Origin: Halopseudomonas bauzanensis
Lineage (GTDB): Bacteria > Pseudomonadota > Gammaproteobacteria > Pseudomonadales > Pseudomonadaceae
Direction: 5' to 3'
DNA length: 64,000 nucleotides
NCBI RefSeq assembly: GCF_900114735.1
Contig: NZ_FOUA01000001.1
Location: 880,278 to 944,277 of the forward strand
In this document: positions 1 to 6,103 of the stretch, piece after piece
Numbering within the stretch: the first letter of the stretch is position 1
Layout: each line of letters opens with the position of its first letter
Position numbers and translations under genes: made by a program
The notes under the pieces: model-generated
Seen by the model: the letters and a program-made list of their open reading frames with translations, nothing else
What the model was told of the DNA's origin: nothing
The model's database searches: none

Positions 1-224
1 ACGCCGAGAACCACACCCACACACAGCGCCACCCGCGCCAGCGCCGGGCTGTTCAACGGCGCTCCGGCCAGGCTGCTGAACAGCAGCGCCGGGAACAGTA
101 CAAAGTAATTGATGCGCTCGGCACCGGGCCAGAATTCTGCATTGGGAAAGCCCGCCCGGCGCAAGACATAACCGCCCAAAATCAGGGCGAACAGCGGCCA
201 GAGGGAGGCGAGTAACTGGGTCAT
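1..224 (-). CDS. AEC-family transporter (auxin efflux carrier/malate permease type), N-terminal part only
   Basis: The minus strand opens at an ATG whose complement is at 222-224 and runs without a stop to the window edge, giving 74 residues. The reading starts MTQLLASLWPLFALILGGYV and continues with a basic LRRAGFP turn and an LLFPALLFSSLAG helix. This is the usual first-two-helix pattern of AEC permeases, inner-membrane carriers for organic acids and similar anions. The rest of the gene lies outside the window, so substrate and length cannot be judged. It reads away from the neighbouring SRPBCC gene. Because it is distal to the outermost guaA-end repeat at 1047, it may be original chromosome rather than island. 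Confidence 0.7.
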   Translation of the reverse strand, partial: MTQLLASLWPLFALILGGYVLRRAGFPNAEFWPGAERINYFVLFPALLFSSLAGAPLNSPALARVALCVGVVLG

Positions 225-495
225 TCGAGGATATATCCAGATCAGGAGACGCGGCAGGCAGGTTACCTGACGAAGGTCATGTCCGGCCAGCCCGACGTAG
301 CACAATACCTTGCCGCCCCTTGATGCGGCGGCGCTGCCAGTCATTAAGCCAGGTGCTCGTTGGGGGTCTACGGTGAAGGTGATCTGTTATCTACCAAGAC
401 GCCCGAGCTCACTACGACAGTATTTTTTTTGAAGGCTGTCGAAATCATTGTCTGGGAACCGACTATCAGGTAACCACAATAAGCAGGAGATGATT

Positions 496-954
496 ATGTC
501 TAGCGAAACCGGCACCGTCCGCCTACACCGCGTGTTGGCAGCACCCGTTGAGCGAGTTTACAAAGCGTTTACCGATAAACAGGCATTGGAATACTGGCTA
601 CCGCCCTACGGCTTTACCGGTACGATCCATGAAATGGATATCCGCGTGGGTGGCGGCTACCGTATGTCTTTCACCAATTTCGGCACTGGCGTCAGTCATT
701 CGTTTACCGTTGAGTATATCGAACTGACACCTAACGAACGTATTCGCCATACGGATCGCTTTGACGATGAAAACCTCCCCGGCGAAATGCAAGTTGTCAT
801 CGAACTGAAAGCCGTATCCAGTGGCACAGAGATACGCATAGTTCAGGAAGGCATTCCTTCGGTCATTCCCGTTGATAGCTGTTATCTGGGATGGCAGGAA
901 TCACTGGAGCAGCTAGCCCGGCTGGTTGTGCCGGATATTCCCGATCATGGCTGA
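496..954 (+). CDS. SRPBCC/AHSA1-family protein
   Basis: A 152-residue protein with the START/Bet v1-like pattern of the AHSA1 family. It has an N-terminal strand with APVERVYKAFTD (about 14-25), then the typical W-x-P-x-G-F segment (YWLPPYGFTG), a GGGYRMSF strand, and a C-terminal GWQESLEQLARLV helix. These proteins form a hydrophobic pocket, and activator-of-Hsp90, cyclase-like or stress roles are known in the family; I cannot assign one here. I chose the ATG at 496 because CAGGAG at 484-489 sits seven bases upstream. The longer frame starts at a TTG at 448 with no ribosome site. GC is lower than in the core genes, and a bidirectional terminator follows at 985-1008. Confidence 0.75.
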   Translation: MSSETGTVRLHRVLAAPVERVYKAFTDKQALEYWLPPYGFTGTIHEMDIRVGGGYRMSFTNFGTGVSHSFTVEYIELTPNERIRHTDRFDDENLPGEMQVVIELKAVSSGTEIRIVQEGIPSVIPVDSCYLGWQESLEQLARLVVPDIPDHG

Positions 955-984
955 AAATGATGAATACCATCATGGCAAAACAAC

Positions 985-1008
985 AAAAGCCCGCATAAGC
1001 GGGCTTTT
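985..1008. terminator. Bidirectional hairpin terminator
   Basis: Perfect 10-base stem AAAAGCCCGC / GCGGGCTTTT with loop ATAA. The A and T runs make it usable on both strands: for the SRPBCC gene on plus, and after the guaA-end repeat on minus. Confidence 0.8.
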
Positions 1009-1046
1009 GGGTACTGTGACCAAGAACGGCGGCTAGCGCTAGCCGC

Positions 1047-1065
1047 TCACTCCCACTCGATCGTC
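1047..1065 (-). repeat. guaA 3'-end direct repeat (outermost att-like site)
   Basis: On the minus strand this reads GACGATCGAGTGGGAGTGA, which matches the last 19 bases of guaA (18125-18143) at 18 of 19 positions and keeps the codons for T-I-E-W-E-stop. Similarity to guaA ends just outside the repeat. Such residual target ends are what an integrase leaves when it recombines into the 3' end of a gene. Confidence 0.8.
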
Positions 1066-1263
1066 AACAGACAAAGTTTCACCTTAAAAATCAGTTGATT
1101 AAACGAAGCACCCAAGCAATGACATAAAAAACCATACCTATTATTTGTTCTTCAAAAGTGCTGGAAGCAGCCATAAGCCGAGTAGCCCCTTTGACGCGAA
1201 GCTTGGAGCGCGGCCACGCTCTACTGCATCAAGTCGGCAACTCAAGCATCGAAACAAGCAAAT

Positions 1264-1293
1264 TTGGTTGCATGCAATTATATTGCGTACAAT
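1264..1293 (+). promoter_or_regulatory. Promoter with overlapping MarR/OhrR-type dyads
   Basis: A plausible sigma-70 promoter has -35 TTGGTT (1264-1269) and -10 TACAAT (1288-1293) with an 18-base spacer. Three overlapping CAAT/ATTG dyads lie across it: TTGCATGCAA (1268-1277), GCAAT-TAT-ATTGC (1274-1286) and ATTG-CGTA-CAAT (1282-1293). CAATT-x-AATTG-like dyads are typical OhrR/MarR operators, and an OhrR-like gene lies downstream in the same operon, so autoregulation is likely. Confidence 0.55.
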
Positions 1294-1350
1294 GATTATC
1301 TGCAGCCCCATTGGGGGCCACGCGCTAACGGCTAATTTTGAGGAGCAATC

Positions 1351-2367
1351 ATGAAAGCGTATCGTATCTCGCACGGTGGAACTATTGATGGCCTGCAGCT
1401 GGAGAGCCTTGTCGAGCGTCCTCTCGCCCCATACGAAGTACGGATCGAGGTGAGAGCCGTGTCGCTGAACTACCGCGATCTCATGGTTGCCAATGGTGCG
1501 TACCCTGTAAAAATAGATATTCCGATCATTCCCTGTTCCGACGGTGCCGGAGACGTGGTTGCTGTCGGCTCCATGGTCACCCGTGTTCAACCTGGTGATC
1601 GGGTCGCAGCCTCCTTCTTTCCCCACTGGCTCGAAGGCCAGGCCGACCAAGCCAAGGTCCGCAGCGCACTCGGCGGTGATACCGATGGAATGCTTGCCGA
1701 GGCAGTCGTACTGCATGAAGACACGCTTGTGAAAATCCCTGAGCAATTGAGCTATGTGGCGGCATCCACGCTTCCGTGTGCAGGCGTCACAGCGTGGAAT
1801 GGCATATTCGAGTCATCTGACGTAAAGCCGGGCGACACCGTTATCCTGCTTGGCACTGGCGGCGTTTCGATCCTGGGCCTGCAAATGGCAAAGGCGGCGG
1901 GCCTGCGAACGATCATCACATCATCCAGCGATGAAAAATTGAAGCGCGCTCGCGGCCTTGGTGCCGACGAGACAACCAATTACCATGCAAACCCGGAGTG
2001 GCAGGACGAAGTACTGCGTATGACCGGCGGCAAGGGGGTCGATGTAGTGCTGGAAGTCGGTGGGGAAGGAACCATCACCCGCTCTGTTACTGCTACAGCC
2101 GTGGGCGGCACCATTGCTACCATCGGCGGTGTCAGTGGTTTTGGTGGCGGGGTGAACCCCAGCACCCTTGCCATCGGCGCCAAGCGACTGATTGGCATCT
2201 ACGTTGGTAGCCGGGCGATGCTGGAGCAATCAGCCGCGCTAGCTGCTGGAGCTGGCATAGCGCCGGTGGTCGACCGCGTGTTCCCATTTGCCAAGGCAAA
2301 AGAGGCCTACCGTTACCTTGAGTCAGGCGCGCATTTCGGCAAGGTCGTGATCGACCTGACGCAATAG
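1351..2367 (+). CDS. Zinc-free MDR-family NAD(P)-dependent alcohol dehydrogenase / quinone reductase-like
   Basis: A 338-residue medium-chain dehydrogenase/reductase. The N-terminal GroES-like domain (about 1-125) has LNYRDLMVANGAYP and a CSDGAGDVVAVG segment. The nucleotide domain follows, with the LLGTGGVSILGLQMAKAAG Rossmann loop near residues 165-185 and GADETTNYHANPEW downstream. The structural and catalytic zinc cysteines of classical alcohol dehydrogenases are absent, so a quinone or enal reductase-like reaction is more likely. AGGAG at 1341-1345 precedes the ATG. The stop codon directly abuts the first possible start of the MarR gene, so the two form one operon under the dyad-rich promoter at 1264-1293. 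The substrate is not known, and a role against electrophiles or peroxide products is inferred from the regulator. Confidence 0.85.
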   Translation: MKAYRISHGGTIDGLQLESLVERPLAPYEVRIEVRAVSLNYRDLMVANGAYPVKIDIPIIPCSDGAGDVVAVGSMVTRVQPGDRVAASFFPHWLEGQADQAKVRSALGGDTDGMLAEAVVLHEDTLVKIPEQLSYVAASTLPCAGVTAWNGIFESSDVKPGDTVILLGTGGVSILGLQMAKAAGLRTIITSSSDEKLKRARGLGADETTNYHANPEWQDEVLRMTGGKGVDVVLEVGGEGTITRSVTATAVGGTIATIGGVSGFGGGVNPSTLAIGAKRLIGIYVGSRAMLEQSAALAAGAGIAPVVDRVFPFAKAKEAYRYLESGAHFGKVVIDLTQ

Positions 2368-2397
2368 TTGCAGCAACTTTTCGAGACAAAAAACCAG

Positions 2398-2853
2398 ATG
2401 CCACAGAGTAAAGCACCGCCGACATATAACGACCTGATGTCGCTCGACCGACAAGTGTGTTTCGGTCTCTATGCGGCATCCAACCTCGTCATCCGTCAAT
2501 ACCGGCCGTTGCTGGCAGAGCTGGGGCTCACATTCCCGCAGTATTTGGTGATGCTGGTGCTGTGGGAGTCCGAACCTCAAACCGTTAGCGCTATCGGTGA
2601 ACGCCTCCACCTGGACAGCGGCACACTGACACCGCTTCTCAAACGTTTGGAAACTAACGGATTTGTGGTGCGGCGACGTGATGACACCGATGAGCGACGG
2701 GTGTTGATCTCCCTCACGACGCACGGACACACGCTACGCGCGCCCGCACGCCAGATTACTGAAACTTTCCGGGAAGGAGTCTCCTTCTCAGCGGCCGAGA
2801 CTGAAACCCTCGCAAGCAGCTTGGCTCAACTCATCTCGGCGCTTGAACACTGA
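2398..2853 (+). CDS. MarR-family regulator, OhrR-like
   Basis: A 151-residue winged-helix repressor. It has the OhrR-type N-terminus LDRQVCFGLYAASN with a single cysteine at residue 21, which corresponds to the peroxide-sensing cysteine of OhrR proteins. LTFPQYLVMLVLWE and the recognition segment LDSGTLTPLLKRLE follow, then a wing with RRRDDTDERRV. OhrR proteins release DNA when this cysteine is oxidised by organic hydroperoxides. I preferred the ATG at 2398. An in-frame TTG at 2368 abuts the dehydrogenase stop and would add ten residues. It is co-transcribed with the dehydrogenase and probably represses the shared promoter. No ohr peroxidase gene lies beside it, so its target here is the dehydrogenase. 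Confidence 0.85.
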   Translation: MPQSKAPPTYNDLMSLDRQVCFGLYAASNLVIRQYRPLLAELGLTFPQYLVMLVLWESEPQTVSAIGERLHLDSGTLTPLLKRLETNGFVVRRRDDTDERRVLISLTTHGHTLRAPARQITETFREGVSFSAAETETLASSLAQLISALEH

Positions 2854-2902
2854 GGCGCGCATAACAGCATTCGTGAATGCCGTACTTTCAAAGCCCGCAA
2901 AA

Positions 2903-2929
2903 AAGCCCGCAGTTATGAACTGCGGGCTT
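2903..2929. terminator. Terminator shared by the MarR gene and purC
   Basis: A 12-base perfect stem AAGCCCGCAGTT / AACTGCGGGCTT with a 3-base loop lies between two convergent genes. The run of A on the plus strand just left of the stem gives a U tract for purC on the minus strand. Confidence 0.8.
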
Positions 2930-2964
2930 CGTGGGGTTGATGCTGTCAGCTGTGCCCCAGCACC

Positions 2965-3675
2965 CTAGCGGATCAGCTGTTCGTACAGTATCCCGTGTTC
3001 CAGCACCCTGCCCTCATCGTCCATGACCCGCATCGCATCCGCCGAGACCTCGTCGATGACCACGACCTCGCCGTCGACAAAGCCGATTTCGATCTTCATG
3101 TCGATCAGAGTGAGGCCCTTGTCACGCAGGTCGGCTTCGACGATACGACACACCCGGCGGGTGAGGTCCTTGGCCTGCTCGAGGTGCTGCTGGGTAAGCA
3201 GGCCGAGGGCCACGATGGTGTCGTCGTTGATGAGAGGATCACCGCGTTCATCGTCCTTGATGGTGATCTCGACGAGGTAGTCGAACGTACTCGCGGTGTC
3301 GCCGATGTAGTTCTGGTAACGACGCTGGAAGCTGCCCCAGGGCCGGGTGCGGCAGATGAACTCGAGGCCGCCCTTGCCGCTGATATCCTTGCCCAGGGGC
3401 TCGGCGCGACGAACTTCCATGCTGGCCTGTTCGAGGTCGAGACGCACCAGGTGGGTGGGGATGCCGGCGGCGTGAAGGCACTTGAAGAAATGGTCGGTCA
3501 TGGCGAGGGACTTTCGGCCCTTGCCTTCGACCTGACCGATGACGGTGTTAGCACCCGGGTCGATGACACCGTCCTCGCCGGTGACGTCGTCCTTGAAGAC
3601 GAGGAGGATGTTGTCATTCGGCAGGGCGTACAGGTCCTTGGTCTTGCCGGAATAGATCTTTTCGCTGGTGTTCAT
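2965..3675 (-). CDS. purC: Phosphoribosylaminoimidazole-succinocarboxamide synthase (SAICAR synthetase)-like
   Basis: A 236-residue protein of PurC size. SAICAR synthetase joins aspartate to CAIR with ATP in purine synthesis. Family hallmarks are YSGKTKDLY (about 7-15), the GIPTHLVRL segment and DMKIEIGFVDGEVVVIDEVS near the C-terminus. It is divergent: the middle has RTRPWGSFQRRY where standard PurC has a R-x-x-AAGS-x-x-R pattern. The tail ends in LEHGILYEQLIR and lacks the usual KDRFR segment. I chose the ATG at 3675; the longer frame begins at a TTG. It lies between guaA-end repeats with its own terminators, so it may be a second, transferred PurC-like copy. Gene name by family only. Confidence 0.75.
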   Translation of the reverse strand: MNTSEKIYSGKTKDLYALPNDNILLVFKDDVTGEDGVIDPGANTVIGQVEGKGRKSLAMTDHFFKCLHAAGIPTHLVRLDLEQASMEVRRAEPLGKDISGKGGLEFICRTRPWGSFQRRYQNYIGDTASTFDYLVEITIKDDERGDPLINDDTIVALGLLTQQHLEQAKDLTRRVCRIVEADLRDKGLTLIDMKIEIGFVDGEVVVIDEVSADAMRVMDDEGRVLEHGILYEQLIR

Positions 3676-3714
3676 CGGTTTACTCGCTGGTAGTTCCAAT
3701 ATCCCCTTCGGGGG

Positions 3715-3740
3715 AAAAAACGGGGCACCAGAGCGCCCCG
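3715..3740 (-). terminator. Terminator behind the middle guaA-end repeat
   Basis: Stem CGGGGC / GCCCCG with an 8-base loop, followed on the minus strand by a run of six T. It lies just downstream of the EWE-stop remnant at 3751, as expected for the former end of a guaA transcript, and upstream of purC. Confidence 0.75.
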
Positions 3741-3750
3741 CTGCTGCACC

Positions 3751-3769
3751 TCACTCCCACTCTATTATC
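3751..3769 (-). repeat. guaA 3'-end direct repeat (middle att-like site)
   Basis: The minus strand reads GATAATAGAGTGGGAGTGA. The last 12 bases are identical to the end of guaA and the codons still give I-E-W-E-stop, but the outer part has diverged. A terminator follows on the minus strand. This is taken as the distal end of the inner island. Confidence 0.7.
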
Positions 3770-4339
3770 AATTAACCAAGCAAGGCCTGATAAATAAAGG
3801 CACCCAGACATGGTCGAATGGAAAGACCATGAAAAATGCCATGCACCGTAAAAATGGTGAAAGAGCCGGATTACCCTTTCTGGCCATCGCGAACGATCCC
3901 GGCCAGCAGCTCTCGCCGAGCGGACTATGAGAAAGGGATGTCACGGGCTGTACCATTTTATGCTGACAGCACTTACCATACCATCAGACAGATGAGCTTA
4001 CATTCGTAATTTCGCGCGTGATGCGCAGGCAAAGGACAGGAATCCCCGCATCAGCAGGGAGCAGTGCTATACCATCATGCCGTAGATACGGCGACAAGAG
4101 GCATCCCTGCCGCATGAAGGCCGGCCTGAACGATGAGACAGCCGCTATGTTGCTCGAGACGCTTAGCCCTCCTAAAATCCCCAGCAATACTGAGCGGCAA
4201 CCCTCAGAGTACTAATTGGACAGCGCTCGGAGCGGCAGAACCACCTGAATACTCCAAGGCATAGCTGAAAAAATGGATGCAGGCCACAATCGTCCACGCC
4301 ATGTATAGAAATTAAAAAACTGCAGGAAAATGTTCGCAT
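3770..4339. other. Gene-poor island end
   Basis: I recognise no gene in these 570 bases. TACCAT occurs four times in a short stretch (3951, 3974, 3979, 4070), and similar motifs lie by the integrase at the other end. The mod promoter must be in the right part, but I see no clear -35/-10 pair. Confidence 0.4.
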
Positions 4340-6103
4340 ATGACGGGAAAATACGACCACCTGAGCAAAAACCAACTGGTCGAGCTATTAGAAAAGCGTG
4401 ATCGAAGCAAGAGGCTCGGGCTAGTTTGGGAACGTGACGAGATCGCGGCAGATAAGGCCATCGACGAGAATTTCATCGCCTGCGAGATCGTACCAGGCCT
4501 GTCGGAGAAACCTGCACCATGGTCGAACCTCGTAATCGAGGGCGACAATTTCGACGCCCTGCGGTGGTTGCGAATGACTTTAGCAGGGCAAGTCCAGTGC
4601 ATATATGTTGACCCGCCCTACAACACCGGCAACCAGACCTGGGTCTATAACGACCGCTACCTTGATCCCGAGGATCGGTTCCGTCAATCCACCTGGCTCG
4701 AATTCCTCTATCGGCGCTTTATATTGGCCCGCGACCTGCTTGCCCCGAATGGGGTGATGCTGGTATCGATGAATGACGAGCAGCGGGCGCTACTGGAACT
4801 GATGATGGATGAGGCTATGCCCGGGATGAAGCTTGGATGCTTCGTTTGGCGGACTCGCAAAGGTGGCTATGACAGTGGCAACTTTTCGAAAGATCACGAT
4901 TTCGTAATGATCTACTGCAATCCAAAGTTCGCTTTTGCTGGATCGGCGAAGCAGCGCGACGACTTCTCCAACCCTGATGGTGATCCGCGCGGTGATTGGA
5001 CCGATGACCCGTTACAGCAGCCAAAAAACTATAAGCAGCGCGAGGGAGGAGTTTACCTAATCCGTGACCCGGAAACGGACGTTTACTACCCTCCGAATCC
5101 CAACCGAGTCTGGTCAGTTGGCCAAAAGGGAGACAAGAAACTCCGCGAGGATTCAATCGAAGAGCTACTTGAAAAGAAACTCATAATTTTCAAAAAGAAA
5201 GGTGAGTTCGTACGATACGAAACCCTAGAAGAGCTTCAACAGGCAATTAAAGATAAAACCGCCCATAAGTTCGCTCGATTAGATCTTCCAAACCTTGCAG
5301 ACTGGGTCGGAAAGAAAATTGGGGTCGGAAGCGTTCGCATCAAGAAGTTCTTGAAGGATCGAAAGGAGACGCCCAATCCTCTCTCAAGCCTGCTTGATGG
5401 AATTGTCAATGAGGAGTCGTACTCATTCGAGCCGGGCAAAACGGCTGAAGGAACCCGTGCAATCCGGACAATCTTTGGTGGTGATGCATTTGAATATCCG
5501 AAGCCACCTTCTCTGATCAAAAAGCTGGTTGAGCAGTCCACAAGACCAGGTGATATTGTTCTCGATTTCTTCGCGGGCTCCGCAACCACAGCGCAGGCGG
5601 TAATGGAACTCAACGCCGAGGACGGCGGTGACAGGCGCTTTATTATGGTTTCGTCCACTGAAGCGACAGAAAAAGAGCCTAACAAGAATCTCTGCCAAGA
5701 AGTAACGGCTGAACGGGTTCGGCGGCTTAATGCTAGCGACGATCCGAAATGCGCCGAATTATACGCGCCTTTCGCTTATCTCCGTACCCGCAAAATAGCC
5801 TTCGAGGATCTGGATTACGATCTGCACCCAAAAGATGCCTGGACGGCTTTAGAAACCTTACACGGCTTACCGCTGACAATCTATGACGACAAAGCCGCTT
5901 GGAATATGCACGCTGGTGAGGCCGTAACATTGGTCCTGGTCGATCGCTATGAGACCGCACTACTCGACTGGCTGCGCGACCAGTCACGCAAGAACGTATT
6001 CGTCTACGCTTGGGCACCGGGTCAATTGGCCCGAGAGCTGGCCGGTATCGAGGTGGAAATCCGCTCTGTCCGTGACACGCTTGTGCGGAGTTTCCAGCAA
6101 TGA
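4340..6103 (+). CDS. mod: Type III-like restriction-modification DNA methyltransferase subunit (Mod)
   Basis: A 587-residue beta-class adenine-N6 methyltransferase. The catalytic motif IV DPPYNTGN is at residues 91-98. A long variable target-recognition region of about 300 residues follows, and the AdoMet motif I DFFAGSATTAQA comes late (409-420). The order IV - recognition domain - I defines the beta class used by type III Mod subunits. Mod both methylates one strand of an asymmetric site and gives the complex its specificity. Its stop overlaps the start of res by four bases (ATGA), so translation is coupled. The ATG follows AGGAAA at a long spacing. All motifs are intact. The recognition sequence cannot be read from the protein. 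Confidence 0.9.
   Translation: MTGKYDHLSKNQLVELLEKRDRSKRLGLVWERDEIAADKAIDENFIACEIVPGLSEKPAPWSNLVIEGDNFDALRWLRMTLAGQVQCIYVDPPYNTGNQTWVYNDRYLDPEDRFRQSTWLEFLYRRFILARDLLAPNGVMLVSMNDEQRALLELMMDEAMPGMKLGCFVWRTRKGGYDSGNFSKDHDFVMIYCNPKFAFAGSAKQRDDFSNPDGDPRGDWTDDPLQQPKNYKQREGGVYLIRDPETDVYYPPNPNRVWSVGQKGDKKLREDSIEELLEKKLIIFKKKGEFVRYETLEELQQAIKDKTAHKFARLDLPNLADWVGKKIGVGSVRIKKFLKDRKETPNPLSSLLDGIVNEESYSFEPGKTAEGTRAIRTIFGGDAFEYPKPPSLIKKLVEQSTRPGDIVLDFFAGSATTAQAVMELNAEDGGDRRFIMVSSTEATEKEPNKNLCQEVTAERVRRLNASDDPKCAELYAPFAYLRTRKIAFEDLDYDLHPKDAWTALETLHGLPLTIYDDKAAWNMHAGEAVTLVLVDRYETALLDWLRDQSRKNVFVYAWAPGQLARELAGIEVEIRSVRDTLVRSFQQ

Larger units (their letters stand above)
955..1350. other. Intergenic stretch holding a terminator, a guaA-end repeat and the MDR promoter
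   Basis: No gene is seen here. In order it holds a hairpin terminator (985-1008), an 18-base perfect palindrome GCGGCTAGCGCTAGCCGC (1029-1046) directly abutting the guaA-end repeat (1047-1065), an AT-rich stretch, and the promoter/operator of the dehydrogenase gene. Confidence 0.6.
1047..3769. mobile_element. Outer guaA-associated island segment
   Basis: Segment bounded by two guaA 3'-end repeats (1047-1065 and 3751-3769). It holds a dehydrogenase, an OhrR-like regulator and a purC-like gene, with no integrase. It is either a decayed second island or DNA captured between tandem insertions at the same site. The boundaries are seen directly; the origin is inference. Confidence 0.5.

Noticed and set aside
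2995..3693. Long plus-strand open frame opposite purC
   Set aside because: It is the mirror of a GC-rich real gene; the protein is low-complexity in D/E/V/G and matches no family, while the minus strand gives clear PurC motifs.
3768..4215. Small frames in the island end region
   Set aside because: None has a ribosome site, recognisable motif or coding-like composition.
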